Source of the DNA: Leishmania mexicana MHOM/GT/2001/U1103
Lineage: Eukaryota; Euglenozoa; Kinetoplastea; Trypanosomatida; Trypanosomatidae
Direction: 5' to 3'
Assembly (NCBI RefSeq): GCF_000234665.1
Contig: NC_018325.1
Span: 1-64,000, forward strand
Length of the DNA stretch: 64,000 nt
Shown here: positions 18,503 through 29,000 of the stretch, piece after piece
Layout of the letters: each line of letters opens with the position of its first letter
Numbering within the stretch: position 1 is the stretch's first letter
Translations under genes and position numbers: made by a program
Notes under the pieces: model-generated
The model's database searches: none
The model's input: the letters and a program-made list of their open reading frames with translations, nothing else
Told to the model about the DNA's origin: nothing

Positions 18503-19876
18503 ATGACGATTACAGACTTCTTTGCTCGCTTTGAGAAGAAGCACCAGGTGTTGTTTATCTTTATCATCTTCACCATGAACAACGGGTTTGCGTGGCTCAT
18601 GTTCGAGCCTGTCGCCGATTGGCTGAAGACAAATGTGCATGGAATGACGAGCCGGTCGCTGCAGCTGCTGTCCTCGTGGCAGCCACTTGTCTTCCTCTGT
18701 ATGTTCATTCCTATCATGAAGCTGGTGACGAGGTATGACGGGCTGCGTCTCGCTGTGCGCATCGGCACTGCTGCTGAGGTTGCGGGCGCTGCTTTCAAGC
18801 TCGTTGGCGCCTTTGCGCACAAGTCCACATTTGGTCTGGTCATGCTCAACATTGGCCAGATCTTCAGTGGTGTCGGCTCTCCAGTCGCCACAGGCGCTGT
18901 TTCGGCGCTGTCAGCCACGTGGTTCGAGCCGGAGGAGCGCACGCGTGCCACCGCAGCCGCGGTGCTATTCAACAGTGTGGGTAACTCGCTGTGCTACATC
19001 TTTATCCCCACGCTAACGAAGAAGCTGTCTTTTTCGGCTGTGACCGTCTACGAGCTGCTGATGGCTGCCATTGGTCTGAGTCTAGCCTGGGTGATCATGC
19101 CGCAGGAGCCGGAGTCGGCGGAGATATGCTTGGAGACGAAGGAGCAGACTACGCTGCAGCACAACGCCGCGTCAGAGTCAAAGAGCGATGGGGATGTTGT
19201 GGTTCACTCCAAGGAGCACATATCGTTGGTGACGCAGCTGCGCTCGCTCTGGTCCATTCCGTCGTGCGTGTGCCTGCTGGTTGTGTACGCGTGGCTGAGC
19301 GGCGGCTTCTCAGCATGGATCTCGCTCTTCGCTGACACCTACTCCAAGTTCTACTCGGAGGAGTTCATCGGCATCATGAGCTTCTTCGGCATGATCGCCT
19401 ACGTGGCGGGAGGTATCGCCTCCTCTTATGTGGTGGACCTGTATTTCTCGCGTCAAATGAAGTACGTCATCTTCATCTGCATCACCATGAACATGCTGTG
19501 CAACCTCATCTTCATAGCCTGCACGCCGAACGACAAGAGCTACTCTCTGTGGAACCTGGGTCAGTCGTTCATCGTCTTTTCCACGGCGCTCTGCGGCTTC
19601 TGGAATGGCGCCGCGGCGCCGCTCTTCTACGAGCTGGTAGCAGAGATTTCGTTTCCCGTGGAGGAAGGCGTTAGTGGCATTTGTATCTCTGTCATGGAGA
19701 ACGTTGGCGCCCTCGTGTTTTACCAGGTTGTCTCCCGCTTCTTCACCGGCCAGTCAATGAGCGTGGCGTACTCGTTTGGCATGACAGTCGCCGTGGCACT
19801 GACGGCCGCCGTGAAGCAGCGCTACAACCGTTCCTACCATGCCTACCTACTCCAGAACGCCGAGGAAGACTGTTAG
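18503..19876 (+). CDS. MFS transporter, SLC49/FLVCR-like
   Basis: The 457-residue protein has twelve predicted membrane helices in two six-helix halves split by a charged cytosolic loop (about 208-242). The segment VSALSATWFEPEERTRATA between helices 4 and 5 is the hallmark of the SLC49 family, which includes the haem/choline carriers FLVCR1/2, DIRC2 and MFSD7. The N-terminus (FIIFTMNNGFAWLMFEPV) also resembles the first helix of that group. Trypanosomatids cannot make haem fully, and an FLVCR-like carrier in Leishmania has been linked to porphyrin import, so haem, porphyrin or choline-like substrates are possible. The substrate cannot be decided from sequence. The start at 18503 directly precedes the first helix. 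Confidence 0.8.
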   Translation: MTITDFFARFEKKHQVLFIFIIFTMNNGFAWLMFEPVADWLKTNVHGMTSRSLQLLSSWQPLVFLCMFIPIMKLVTRYDGLRLAVRIGTAAEVAGAAFKLVGAFAHKSTFGLVMLNIGQIFSGVGSPVATGAVSALSATWFEPEERTRATAAAVLFNSVGNSLCYIFIPTLTKKLSFSAVTVYELLMAAIGLSLAWVIMPQEPESAEICLETKEQTTLQHNAASESKSDGDVVVHSKEHISLVTQLRSLWSIPSCVCLLVVYAWLSGGFSAWISLFADTYSKFYSEEFIGIMSFFGMIAYVAGGIASSYVVDLYFSRQMKYVIFICITMNMLCNLIFIACTPNDKSYSLWNLGQSFIVFSTALCGFWNGAAAPLFYELVAEISFPVEEGVSGICISVMENVGALVFYQVVSRFFTGQSMSVAYSFGMTVAVALTAAVKQRYNRSYHAYLLQNAEEDC

Positions 19877-21943
19877 AGGAAATAAGGAGGGGAAAAGAGC
19901 TACTGATTCGCGCTCCGCTCTCGTCATCGATTTCACTTCTCGACCTCTTCGTATTCGTCTCTCCCGTCTCGGGGGTATATCGGTGTCGTTGCTGGCTTGT
20001 CTTTCTCGAAGGATACAGTGATTTCTAGGTGATACTAGAAGTGCATGTCTCTCTCCCTCTCTGTACGGGGTCGCGAAGCGGGGCGCGTGTGCGCAGGCAA
20101 TCTTCGGACGCACATACTTGTGTAGTCGTGCCGTGTGCCGCCGAAGAGGCGACAAATGGAAAGGCAGCACACCCATTCGCGTCCATCTCCACACACACAC
20201 ACATATATATACAACATGCACTCATAGCGGTGGGCTGTCGACTCTTATCTTTCACGTGTCTTTTTTTCGCTGCTTTCGTGATTATGTGTGTATAAGCGTG
20301 TTTGCATTATCTATATATTATCATCTTGTCTCCACCGACCAACGGACTCCGCTCTCTCCAACTTAGAGAGATGCCAATGCAATGTTTTTGTGCGTGCATG
20401 TCTGTCTCTGTGTATGTGTGTGTGTGTGTGGTATGCAAGAGGGTAAAAGAAGGACCCCTCTCCACAGCACAGACACACGCATGCGGTGGCGAGTGAGGGA
20501 GTATGATGCGTTAGGATGTTTTTGTCTTGTTTTTCCTTTCCCAGAGTGATGCGTCTCTTTTTACTTTCTGCTGCTGGTGGCTCATGTGGGTGCGGCGCTC
20601 ATGGCATTCTACGATTTGCTTTAGTGTTGGCTGTCAACGGTGAAGATGTGCGTGTGTGTGTGTGGCTGTGGCACGTTCCTCTTCCCTGTATGTGGCGCAG
20701 GCTTCGTTGCTGTGTCGCACGCTTTTGGGGTGTGCGTTTTATCCTCATGCTGCCCTCCCCTTTTTCCACAGTACATGGTATCTGCCCTCGTAGTGAGCAG
20801 CTTCCGTGCTGCTCGATACGTCTGGAAGGTGGTGGGTAAGGAAAAAATGCTCAAACCATGAGGATGTCGTCGTCTTCACCATGGACTTTCACTCCCTACG
20901 AAACGTTACAAGCCGTCAGCACGTTTGCCGCTGATACTCCAATGAATGCGTGTGGGTATGTGCTGAGGTAGAGGTGTCAATGAATGCTGTGTTCTTTTTC
21001 AGGCCTCGTGCCCGCTCGTCTCCTTCATGTGTACTTTCTCTGTTGTTTGATCCATGTCATAGGTGGATAAGAGAGGACGTCCAGTGCCAGTAGAGTGGGT
21101 GGCAGAATAGTGCGAAAAAAATAGGAAACAAAAGGAAGCGGTGTGGGCGAGACTGTAGTAGTCCAGTATGATATATGACGCGAGACCTTTGTGCGTTCTG
21201 GTGCCTCTACCCACGCCGTCTGCATGCATTGTATCAGGCTGATATGCAGATGTGCGAGTCTGCAGTCTGCTCTCTTTTTGTTGCTATTTCTTCTGCGCGC
21301 CTTCGGATCGCTTGCTCCTCTATCAATGAATGCTCCCTCTCCCCGCCTCATCCTCGCACAGGGTGAACAGGCGCACAGTGCGCAGTGGACAGTAAGCGGG
21401 TTTCACAGGCTGTCACAGCCCTTCCTTGTACACCGTTTGAGACTCCCGCCTCTCCAACTCCACGGCCGCACCTTGCGACAACGAAGGTTCTCTGTGAACG
21501 GAGCACTTCCTCCGGACGGCACTCAGTGACTGTAGCTGTCGCCCTTCCCCTCTCCTGCTACTCTTTCAATGATACAATGCGCACATGTATCTCACACTCC
21601 ATTGTTAGACTGTCACCAGTACGGCTTGTGCTGCCCTTTCATCACCGCCTACTCCGAACTAAGCTACCCTCCCCTCCCCCCTCCACATTGCCCTCCATCG
21701 CTATCTTCTGCTTCTGCCAACGCTTTACGCACATCTGGGTTTCTCTCGTCTTTTGGGCGCAAGGAAAGGATAGTCGTGAGGGGCAAAGGGCGCCTCGTGG
21801 CGAGAGCGGCTGGCATACACTCCTTTCTCTCTTGTCGCTGGATCGGCAACTGGGCGACTGCGCTGCCTCCATCCCCTTGAAACACTTGCACACACGCACA
21901 CACATTTTCATAGAGCCTTTCTCCCTTTCAGGAGCGTAGAGAT
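19877..21943 (+). other. Long 2.07 kb spacer without a gene
   Basis: One of the largest gaps in the window. It holds CA/TA repeats at 20190-20211, TG runs near 20405-20430 and 20645-20660, and pyrimidine-rich sequence at 21540-21720. Short frames show no family resemblance or third-position GC bias. It may be a long 3' UTR of the carrier gene plus a 5' UTR. Confidence 0.6.
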
Positions 21944-22495
21944 ATGGATGTCAAGTACGGCAACTGGAAAACTGCCAGGCCGCGCGCCCATCTGATGATC
22001 ATTTTCCTGTTCATTATAACCGACCTCGTGAGCATCATGTGCTACATCCTGTACCTGCTGCCGTTACGGGAATACTACGGTGTGTATGGCTCCAACGCGT
22101 ACATTGCCTTCAGCTGCTTAGGTACTTCGATCTTTGTGGGAGTGAGTGCGCCGCTCATCTACTGGCCTTATGCACACGGCAATGAGATGTCGCCCGTGTC
22201 GCGGCGTAATGCGCTGTGCCTGGGCATAATCATTTCCTTTCTCGCTCATGACTTCCCAATGGCGTGGCTGGAGCTGTGGCTGGTCACCACGTTTGGCTGG
22301 ACAGAATTGCTCCAGGCTATTTCTTTGTTCCTCACTCTTTTGTGCTTCATCATCGGCTTCCTCGTCACCTGGGTGGCCTACTCGTGGAAACTGAGCAAGA
22401 TGCTGCAAATCCGGTACGGCAACGCGGCCCCCAGTCAATCAGCCGTCCCCGCTGCTCAGCTTGCACGAAGCTCATCACGCGCCTACCGCATTTGA
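21944..22495 (+). CDS. Four-helix membrane protein, unknown family
   Basis: The 183-residue protein has four hydrophobic segments at about 17-40, 50-75, 86-112 and 120-150, short loops, and a Ser/Ala/Arg-rich cytosolic tail. A notable intramembrane motif is SFLAHDFPMAWLEL, with His, Asp, Pro and Glu in the third helix. Amastins also have four spans, but the amastin Cys/Trp signature in the first extracellular loop is absent, so I do not call it amastin. The first ATG is at 21944, 13 bases after a CTTTCAG acceptor-like sequence ending at 21931. The function is unknown. Confidence 0.7.
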   Translation: MDVKYGNWKTARPRAHLMIIFLFIITDLVSIMCYILYLLPLREYYGVYGSNAYIAFSCLGTSIFVGVSAPLIYWPYAHGNEMSPVSRRNALCLGIIISFLAHDFPMAWLELWLVTTFGWTELLQAISLFLTLLCFIIGFLVTWVAYSWKLSKMLQIRYGNAAPSQSAVPAAQLARSSSRAYRI

Positions 22496-23422
22496 GAGGG
22501 AGAACGCATGCCACGCATCCCTTAACGAAGGATGCAGCTTCGCCTTTAGACTGGGGCGGTCTCATCCCTTTTTTCTCCCGATTGTCGCGTGCACGGTCTC
22601 TTGCCCCCCCCCCCTCACCCTCTTCCGCCTTCACACTTCAATGGCTGTTCGTCAGAGTGTCTGGTGGCGAACTCCCCCTGTGCGCAGATGTCTCCTCTTA
22701 CCGTAGATGTCGCTAGATGCGTGCGCGTTTTGTGTTGTTACCACTGCTGCTCCTCTCGAGGGGCATCGAGTACAGGGGCTGAGGGCTTGGCTGTGCGTGT
22801 GCCTCCGCCCACCCTCTTCTTCAAGGCCCTCTCTGCATTGTGTGTGTGTGTCGGTGCGCGCCTCCTCACCTCTCCCTTGCGCACTGCGTCGACCATTTAC
22901 TACAATCAAGGAGGGAAACGATAACAAGAGTCACTCGAGATTCGAGGAGGAGCAAGGCTGGTCCTCACAGGCCTCTTTTCCCACTCCCCAATAGAGGAAG
23001 CTCAGTGCGACAAGAACTGCGACAAACTCCCTACTGCACGGCCACAGTAAAGTGGCTCCAACTCCTCCTCACTGCGGGAAGTGCCGCCTTCGACGCGCTC
23101 ACTACTTGTCTGCGGCTGGCTGGCGCTTTTGTACACTGCCACCATGGCGCTCTCTTCTCTCCCGTCTTCCCCCCTCTCGGCCATCGCTCACTCTCGTCGC
23201 TGTGCTGTTGTTTGCTGTTTTTCTGCTTTGCCTGGAGGGTAGTGGCGCCGCTGTACAGAGCAGCCCCAAGTCTCGTCTCTCCTGCTTTTCGAAGCAGCAC
23301 TGCAGCAGCAGCTGCTACTGCTGACGCCGCAGTTGCAAGCGTCCTCTCAGCCGCCACACCGCGTGTTACGGCAGCAGTAGACCAACGCTCTGTCTCTCCC
23401 CTTTTTTGCTTCGTTCGGTGCC
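22496..23422 (+). other. Spacer between the four-helix and small basic protein genes
   Basis: Pyrimidine-rich UTR-like sequence. The segment 22600-22660 and the tract around 23150-23230 are candidate processing signals. No gene is seen. Confidence 0.55.
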
Positions 23423-23878
23423 ATGTTTCGTATTAGCTTGATTTGCTTCCCCAAGGCGGGATGCGAGGAGATCACGCGCCAGGCGCGTCGCGTAGTGCTC
23501 AAGCCACAGGAATACTTCGCGCAGCACCGCATGCAGGTATGGCAGATGCGGTTCAAGGAAATGGGACCTCCCTTCTCGCGTGTCTGGGTGGCGCTCGGGG
23601 GAAAGATGCGCCGCCGTCGCATTGGCCGGCAAATAGATGTGAAGGACATGCGCTACTACTGGCGCCCCATCGAGCCGCAGTACCAGCGCCTGTATATGTC
23701 GCGCCTTCGTATGAAGGACCGCTCGAACAAGCGCGTGCAACCGATGCGTCTGCGAGCGACCAACATAGACATCGGTCACGCCTCCTCGCTGAAGGAATGG
23801 GAGCGTTCTAGCGACCGAAAGTACGGCGCCGCCCTCGCGCCTCCCAAAAAACGCGACTTTGAGTTTCGCGTCTTCTGA
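23423..23878 (+). CDS. Small basic protein, possibly a mitochondrial ribosomal component
   Basis: This 151-residue protein is very rich in Arg and Lys, with aromatic and Met residues (KMRRRRIGRQIDVKDMRYYWRP and RLYMSRLRMKDRSNKRVQPM segments) and no membrane helix. Its start, MFRISLICFPKAGC, could act as a short mitochondrial leader. Size, charge and extended low-hydrophobicity character resemble trypanosomatid-specific mitoribosomal or other organellar RNA-binding proteins. I do not recognise a conserved family, so this role is a suggestion only. The C-terminus ends KKRDFEFRVF. Codon bias supports a real gene. Confidence 0.65.
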   Translation: MFRISLICFPKAGCEEITRQARRVVLKPQEYFAQHRMQVWQMRFKEMGPPFSRVWVALGGKMRRRRIGRQIDVKDMRYYWRPIEPQYQRLYMSRLRMKDRSNKRVQPMRLRATNIDIGHASSLKEWERSSDRKYGAALAPPKKRDFEFRVF

Positions 23879-24709
23879 GGTGCGGCTGTTCACATATGTT
23901 TGTCGTGTTTTTTGTTTGGCATTGGCGCACTCTCTACCGGTGGCCGTCAGGTTGGGTGCGTCCCCTGCTTTTTGTCTCCTCTCTCCCTGTGTGCACCCCT
24001 CCCTCTTCGCGTATCCTCAGCCTCTGCGACGTCCCCCCCTCCTTTTCGCGTGTGTAGGTGTAAATGGAGGTCAAGAAGCATGAGAGTGGGAGAGAGAGAT
24101 TCTCGAGAAGGAAGCGCTGGACTCTGTTGTTGTTTCTATTGTGGAAGTAAACATGGGCGTTGAAATAGGATATATTGGTGCACATAGGGTTGCCCAAATG
24201 GGGCGTGATCTGTTCGTTGCTGAAGAGTGCTATGGTGTGTCTCTCCGTCTCAAGCTCTGCGGAGGACCATACCCACTCCCCATGTCCCTCTCCCAAGCAG
24301 CTTTGTTCTCCACACCGGCGCCAATGCAGAAGATTCCGTCCCCCTCCGTCTCACTTTTCGCGGTTGTCTTGGAGCTCTTCCCTGACAATCGCTGGCCTGT
24401 CGAAGTGAAGCGCACGGAAGGTACACACCGCGCTGCTGTGCGTTTCCCTTCCTCTCCGCACCCCCCCTGTTTCTCCGTCCTCAAACCACCTTCCTCTCCC
24501 TCACCTCGGCTCACACACAGACGTATATATATATATATACCTCATTCACTGCAGTGCCCTGTTCTTCCTCAAGCGTGCGTGTGCAGCAACTCGAACCCAC
24601 TGCTGCAGAGTCGAAGGCTTTTGCTCGTTGCGGAACTACCTACACACCTGCGCGCACGCGCTCCATTCTCCCTTTCCTTCTAGCGTGGTGTCACTGGTCC
24701 GTTGCCGCG
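23879..24709 (+). other. Spacer with (TA)n tract
   Basis: UTR-like sequence with a TA run at 24524-24538 and a pyrimidine tract at 24661-24681 that leads into the next gene's predicted acceptor. Confidence 0.6.
24682..24683 (+). promoter_or_regulatory. Predicted spliced-leader acceptor AG
   Basis: CTCCATTCTCCCTTTCCTTC is followed directly by TAG, 27 bases before the ATG at 24710. This supports that ATG and excludes the upstream GTG-initiated frame. Confidence 0.6.
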
Positions 24710-25291
24710 ATGATGGAGAGCCCCCGTTCGCTATCCGGACGCGAAGAGGTACGCGTCTTCCAGAGCACGCTCGACAAGCGGACTGTGACGACGACTGTCT
24801 TCGCTCAGCCTTCGTTCTACATGGGCCTGGGCAGTGCCTTGGTGATGGTGCTGACACAGCGCTTCCCAGAGGAGCTCATGCTCCGCAAGCACCTTACCAT
24901 GTCGTACAACGGCATCCGTGCTCCATCGCTGCTTGCCATTCCGTTCTGCGCTATCAGCGGTATGTACTTCTCCATTGCCAGCGTTATCACTGCTGCTCCC
25001 ACGCCGCTTCTAGGTCATCTGTTCGGGTACGGGGTGAGTGTAGGTGTTGGCCTCACCATGTTGTGGTTGCGGCGCGTCTCGTGGTACTACCCTCTCCTTG
25101 GCATCATGTATTTGTCCTTTGGTAGTCTCCACCACTATCGCAAGATGATGGTGTACGGTGACAACGCCCCTATCTTTTACTGGTCGGACTTTGGCGAGAT
25201 CTACCGTGACAGAAAAGCGCGTCGCCTGGAGAAGAAGCGGTGCACCGAAGAGAAGAAGGCCGTGGTGCAGCAAGAGCGCGCAATCGAGTAG
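24710..25291 (+). CDS. Multi-span membrane protein, unknown, possibly mitochondrial
   Basis: The 193-residue product has a short polar N-terminus, three or four hydrophobic segments (about 32-48, 66-88, 95-118 and 125-142) and a strongly charged Lys/Arg/Glu C-terminal helix. The end of the last span reads YYPLLGIMYLSFGSLHHYRKM, a type of aromatic/His membrane edge common in small inner-mitochondrial-membrane proteins. I recognise no named family. The start has two adjacent ATG codons, the first at 24710, just after a predicted splice acceptor. Confidence 0.7.
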   Translation: MMESPRSLSGREEVRVFQSTLDKRTVTTTVFAQPSFYMGLGSALVMVLTQRFPEELMLRKHLTMSYNGIRAPSLLAIPFCAISGMYFSIASVITAAPTPLLGHLFGYGVSVGVGLTMLWLRRVSWYYPLLGIMYLSFGSLHHYRKMMVYGDNAPIFYWSDFGEIYRDRKARRLEKKRCTEEKKAVVQQERAIE

Positions 25292-26054
25292 TAACGATGG
25301 AAGCGGTGCCGGCGAGCCCACGCATCTGCCGCACCGACGCGCGCTTGTGAATACCGCTTTTTCTCCTCTCACCTCTTATCATGCCTGTCTGTCTCTATGC
25401 GGTACCGGCGACACAGTTATGACCACGTCGGCAGTGCCACGTACCGTGTTACCATCCCCCCATCCGCCTGGACACTAACACGCGAATAACGAAGCGAAAG
25501 CATAGGCACACTAGCTAGCGCTCTCGCCCCCCTCCCACTCACCCACACCACGCACGCACACACCTGAAGCACACGAGGCCAGAGGCGCACCCAACAACAG
25601 CAGCTGTGCAGGGAAGGAAGGTGTCCAACTGATGGTTAAACAGTCACAGCCGCGCCCCCTCCTTGTTCTCCTTTACGTGGCACGTGCTTTGTAGCCTCAA
25701 CAGGACCCTCTATCGCTCTCCCTCCTCCGCCCCCGCCTCTCGCTCACCCCTCCCTCTATTCCTTCCGCTCTGTCTGTCTGCCACAGCACCTCACGCGTGT
25801 CGAGCCCAGCCAACGCGCACTTTCGACTTTTTGATCGTGGCGTAGTCACAGCGCCGGCACACACAAACACACCCAGCTCCATTTCGACGGCACCCGAAGT
25901 GATCAAGCGAGGCATACATTCACGTGCAGCCTCCTGAAGCTTGCCTCTCTCCCGTTCCTGCCTAGGGCGGGTGTGTATGGGCACAACACAGTCGCCATAC
26001 ACATACCCACATACATGCACACACACGCACACAGAGAACGAACCGCTCGCAGCA
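25292..26054 (+). other. Spacer before the calpain-like gene
   Basis: Pyrimidine-rich UTR with C/T tracts at 25655-25680 and 25705-25775 and CA-rich sequence near 25990-26035. The in-frame extension from 25941 is CA-rich and not coding in character. Confidence 0.6.
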
Positions 26055-29000
26055 ATGCCGTCGAATGCTGAGCTCTATATATACTACTGTCGGCGCTCTG
26101 CATGCCACCCCAATAGCGCGGTGAAGCGCTACCTCGACAACACAGCCAGCAACCCGCTCGAGGTGGTGGATGTCTCGGCGAACTACTTGGGCTCGCGCGG
26201 CCTCGTTCCTGTCTTGGACCTCGTCAAAAACACCAAGACCGTGCACACGTTGGATTTGAGCAACAACATGATGGAGCTAGAGCATGTGGAGCACCTGGCG
26301 TACTGTCTTGCCCTCCACCCGTGCATGCGGACAGTGCGCCTGTGCAACGACGGGTTGCATGACGGCCACGTCGACGCGCTGCTGCAGCTGCTGGCGGAAA
26401 ACGCGTCCATTGAACACGTGTCTGTAGAGGGCAACAACTTGACGGCGGCTTCGGTGCAGGCTATTGCACGGGCGCTGGAAAAGAGCAAGGCGGTGCGGGC
26501 GCAGCGCCGCCGCAAGGAGGAGGAACACGACTCCTATCTGAAGAGCTACGTACCCCGTGCGCGTCTATCCTTTCAAGCGCGCCTCTCCGACCATATATCG
26601 ACTGCAGAGTCCGGCGGCTACATCCACTACGCGACGTGGTGGAGGAACCCGCAGTACAGCGTGAAGGTCTCTCGCCCGTCGCGCGTGTCGTTTGTGCTGG
26701 AGTGCGCCCATGCCGAGGCCGCTAATCAGGTAGGAATGCTGCTGATGCGTCACGACGGCGTGCACCGCGTTGTGGAAATCCTCGCTGATACCCTTGTCGT
26801 GGAAAGCTCCATCGAAGATCAGCGGTGCGCTATGGAGGCCCACCTTCGCATGGATGAGTCGTACGTTGTGATGCCCTTCTCCTTTAACGTGGGCCGCGCC
26901 GTGGACTTTACGCTGATCGCCACCCTTCGCAACGACCACACTGCACAGGAGGAGGGCTGGATCACGGTAGAGCGGCTCAATACGCGGTACGACTGGTGCA
27001 CGCGAACGGTGGAAGCGGCCTGGACGAACGACAACGCCGGCGGAGGTCCGGACTGCCCTTCCTGGCGGCGCAACGACATGTACCACCTCACGTGCGCGAA
27101 CGCCGCCGCTGCTCCGGGGCAGCCGTCGCCGCCGTCCTTCATGGCCACGGTGCACATACTGCTCATGAAGGAGACTGATCCGTACGAGAACGATAGTCGG
27201 GCAATTGGGTTGGACGTCGTCAGCTACGACGTCCACAACGCGACTGCTCCGCCGCTGCTATGTACCCCGGAAGTCGTGCGCGCGTCCCACTCGCATCAGC
27301 GGAAGACCTTTATTTCGCTGCAGTTCAGCATGCCTGTTGCAGAGCTGGACGTGTTCGTTGTCCCGAGTACGGTAGAGGCGAGGCAGACGGGGACGTACAG
27401 CATCACTGTTTTCAGCTCGGTGTCAGTCGACTTCACGAGGTCGGTGTTCCCGCACGGGTGGCGCTATCGCACCCTGGCTGGCCAGTGGGATGCCGACTGC
27501 TGTGGTGGGTGTCGTCAGCTGTATCCGTCGTGGAAGAACAACCCTGCCACGGAGGTGTGCGTCGAGGATGCCGCGAAGTCTCTCGTGGCATGCGTTGAGG
27601 TGCACGCTGCGGAAGCAACGACGGCGGCGCAGAGTTCGGAGGAGAAGGTGGCTACTGCAGCCGCCAAAGAAACACCAGCAGCGATGGAAAGGAAGGCAGA
27701 GCTGGAGGAGTTGCGTCAACGCCACCGCAGCTCGAAGCGAGAAGTCTGCGTCGCCGTGCTGAGCTGTAGCCCGCCGTCGTACCCTGAGTTGGCTGTCTCG
27801 GCGCTGTCGGAAAAGTCAGCGATGGCGACAGCCACCGATATTCAGCAGCCCGTCTTCGTCGTACCAATGCTCCGCCACGCCGCTGAGACGGGCGCCTACA
27901 CTTTGGAGCTCTTCTCCTCTTCTTCCTTTGTCGTCTGCGGGGCAACACAGTCGCTCGCCGTACGACAGCGAGAGGCACAGTTGGCCGCCTACTCCGCCGA
28001 AAACGGGCGGCGCGCGGCACAGCAAAACGCAGAGCAGCAGGCGTGTCGCGGTGGCGCCGACATGCCCGCCCTCCGTGAGGAGAGACGGGCAATATTGGGC
28101 AAGCTCTACACGACTGACCTGCCGTTTGTCGACCGCGAGTTTCCGCGCGGCACATCGTCTCTGTTTCTGGACCCGGCTGGTGCCCCGCCGCTAAGCTTTC
28201 CGGCGGTGACGCAGTGGAGGCGCGCGCCGGAGCTGAAGGTCTCGCTCCACGCGCGTGGAGGCGACACGACGTTCATGAGCCCGCCCTCGCCCTACGGCTC
28301 CCGCCACTGGTTCGCCTCACTGCTGAACTCGGTGGCGGCCAAGCCAGGATGGCTATCTCGTGTCTTTGTGGACTACTTCAGGGAGGCCGGGTTTGCGCAG
28401 TTTGCCTTCTACAAGCAGAACAAGTGGGTCGGTGTGACGGTGGACGACTACCTGCTCGTGGATAACCTAGGCGCGCTGGTGTATGGCCACGGCGCCGCTG
28501 CCGACGACGCGCTCTTTCCGTTGGCCGAAAAGGCGTACGCGAAGCTCCATCGGTGCTATGAGGCTATGGAGCTGAAGGTGTCCCCACAGCAGTCGCTACT
28601 GGAGCTGCTGCAGCAGGGGCTTATGGACGTGTCGGGAGGCTACTGCTCCACGATGCGAGTGAGGCCCGCAGACGGCTCCGAACTGCCGGAGAAAGAGCGG
28701 GAGGCGCTTTGGCGCCAGCTCAAGGCTGGTGTAAGCCACTCCGTGCTCTGCACTTTGATGTTGAGCAGTCGCAGCACCGGCGCACGGGAACGCTCGCGTG
28801 TCGGTCTTCTGCCAGATCGTCTCTACGGTGTCATGGACGCCCGCTTTGTAGAGCAGCAGCGAGTGGTGAAGGTCCGCAATTTCGACTCTCGCAATGACGC
28901 CGACACGACGTGGCGGGGGAAGTGGGCGGAGAAGAGTTCGCTATGGACGGAGACGCTGCTTGAGGTACTCCAGTACCGTCCTGACGAGGACGCCATGTGG

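Noticed and set aside
21944..22495. Amastin assignment for the four-span protein
   Set aside because: The conserved Cys/Trp signature in the first loop of amastins is absent.
27652..28155. 167-codon antisense frame inside the calpain-like gene
   Set aside because: Arg-rich shadow of a GC-biased coding strand; many similar antisense frames lie within long genes here.
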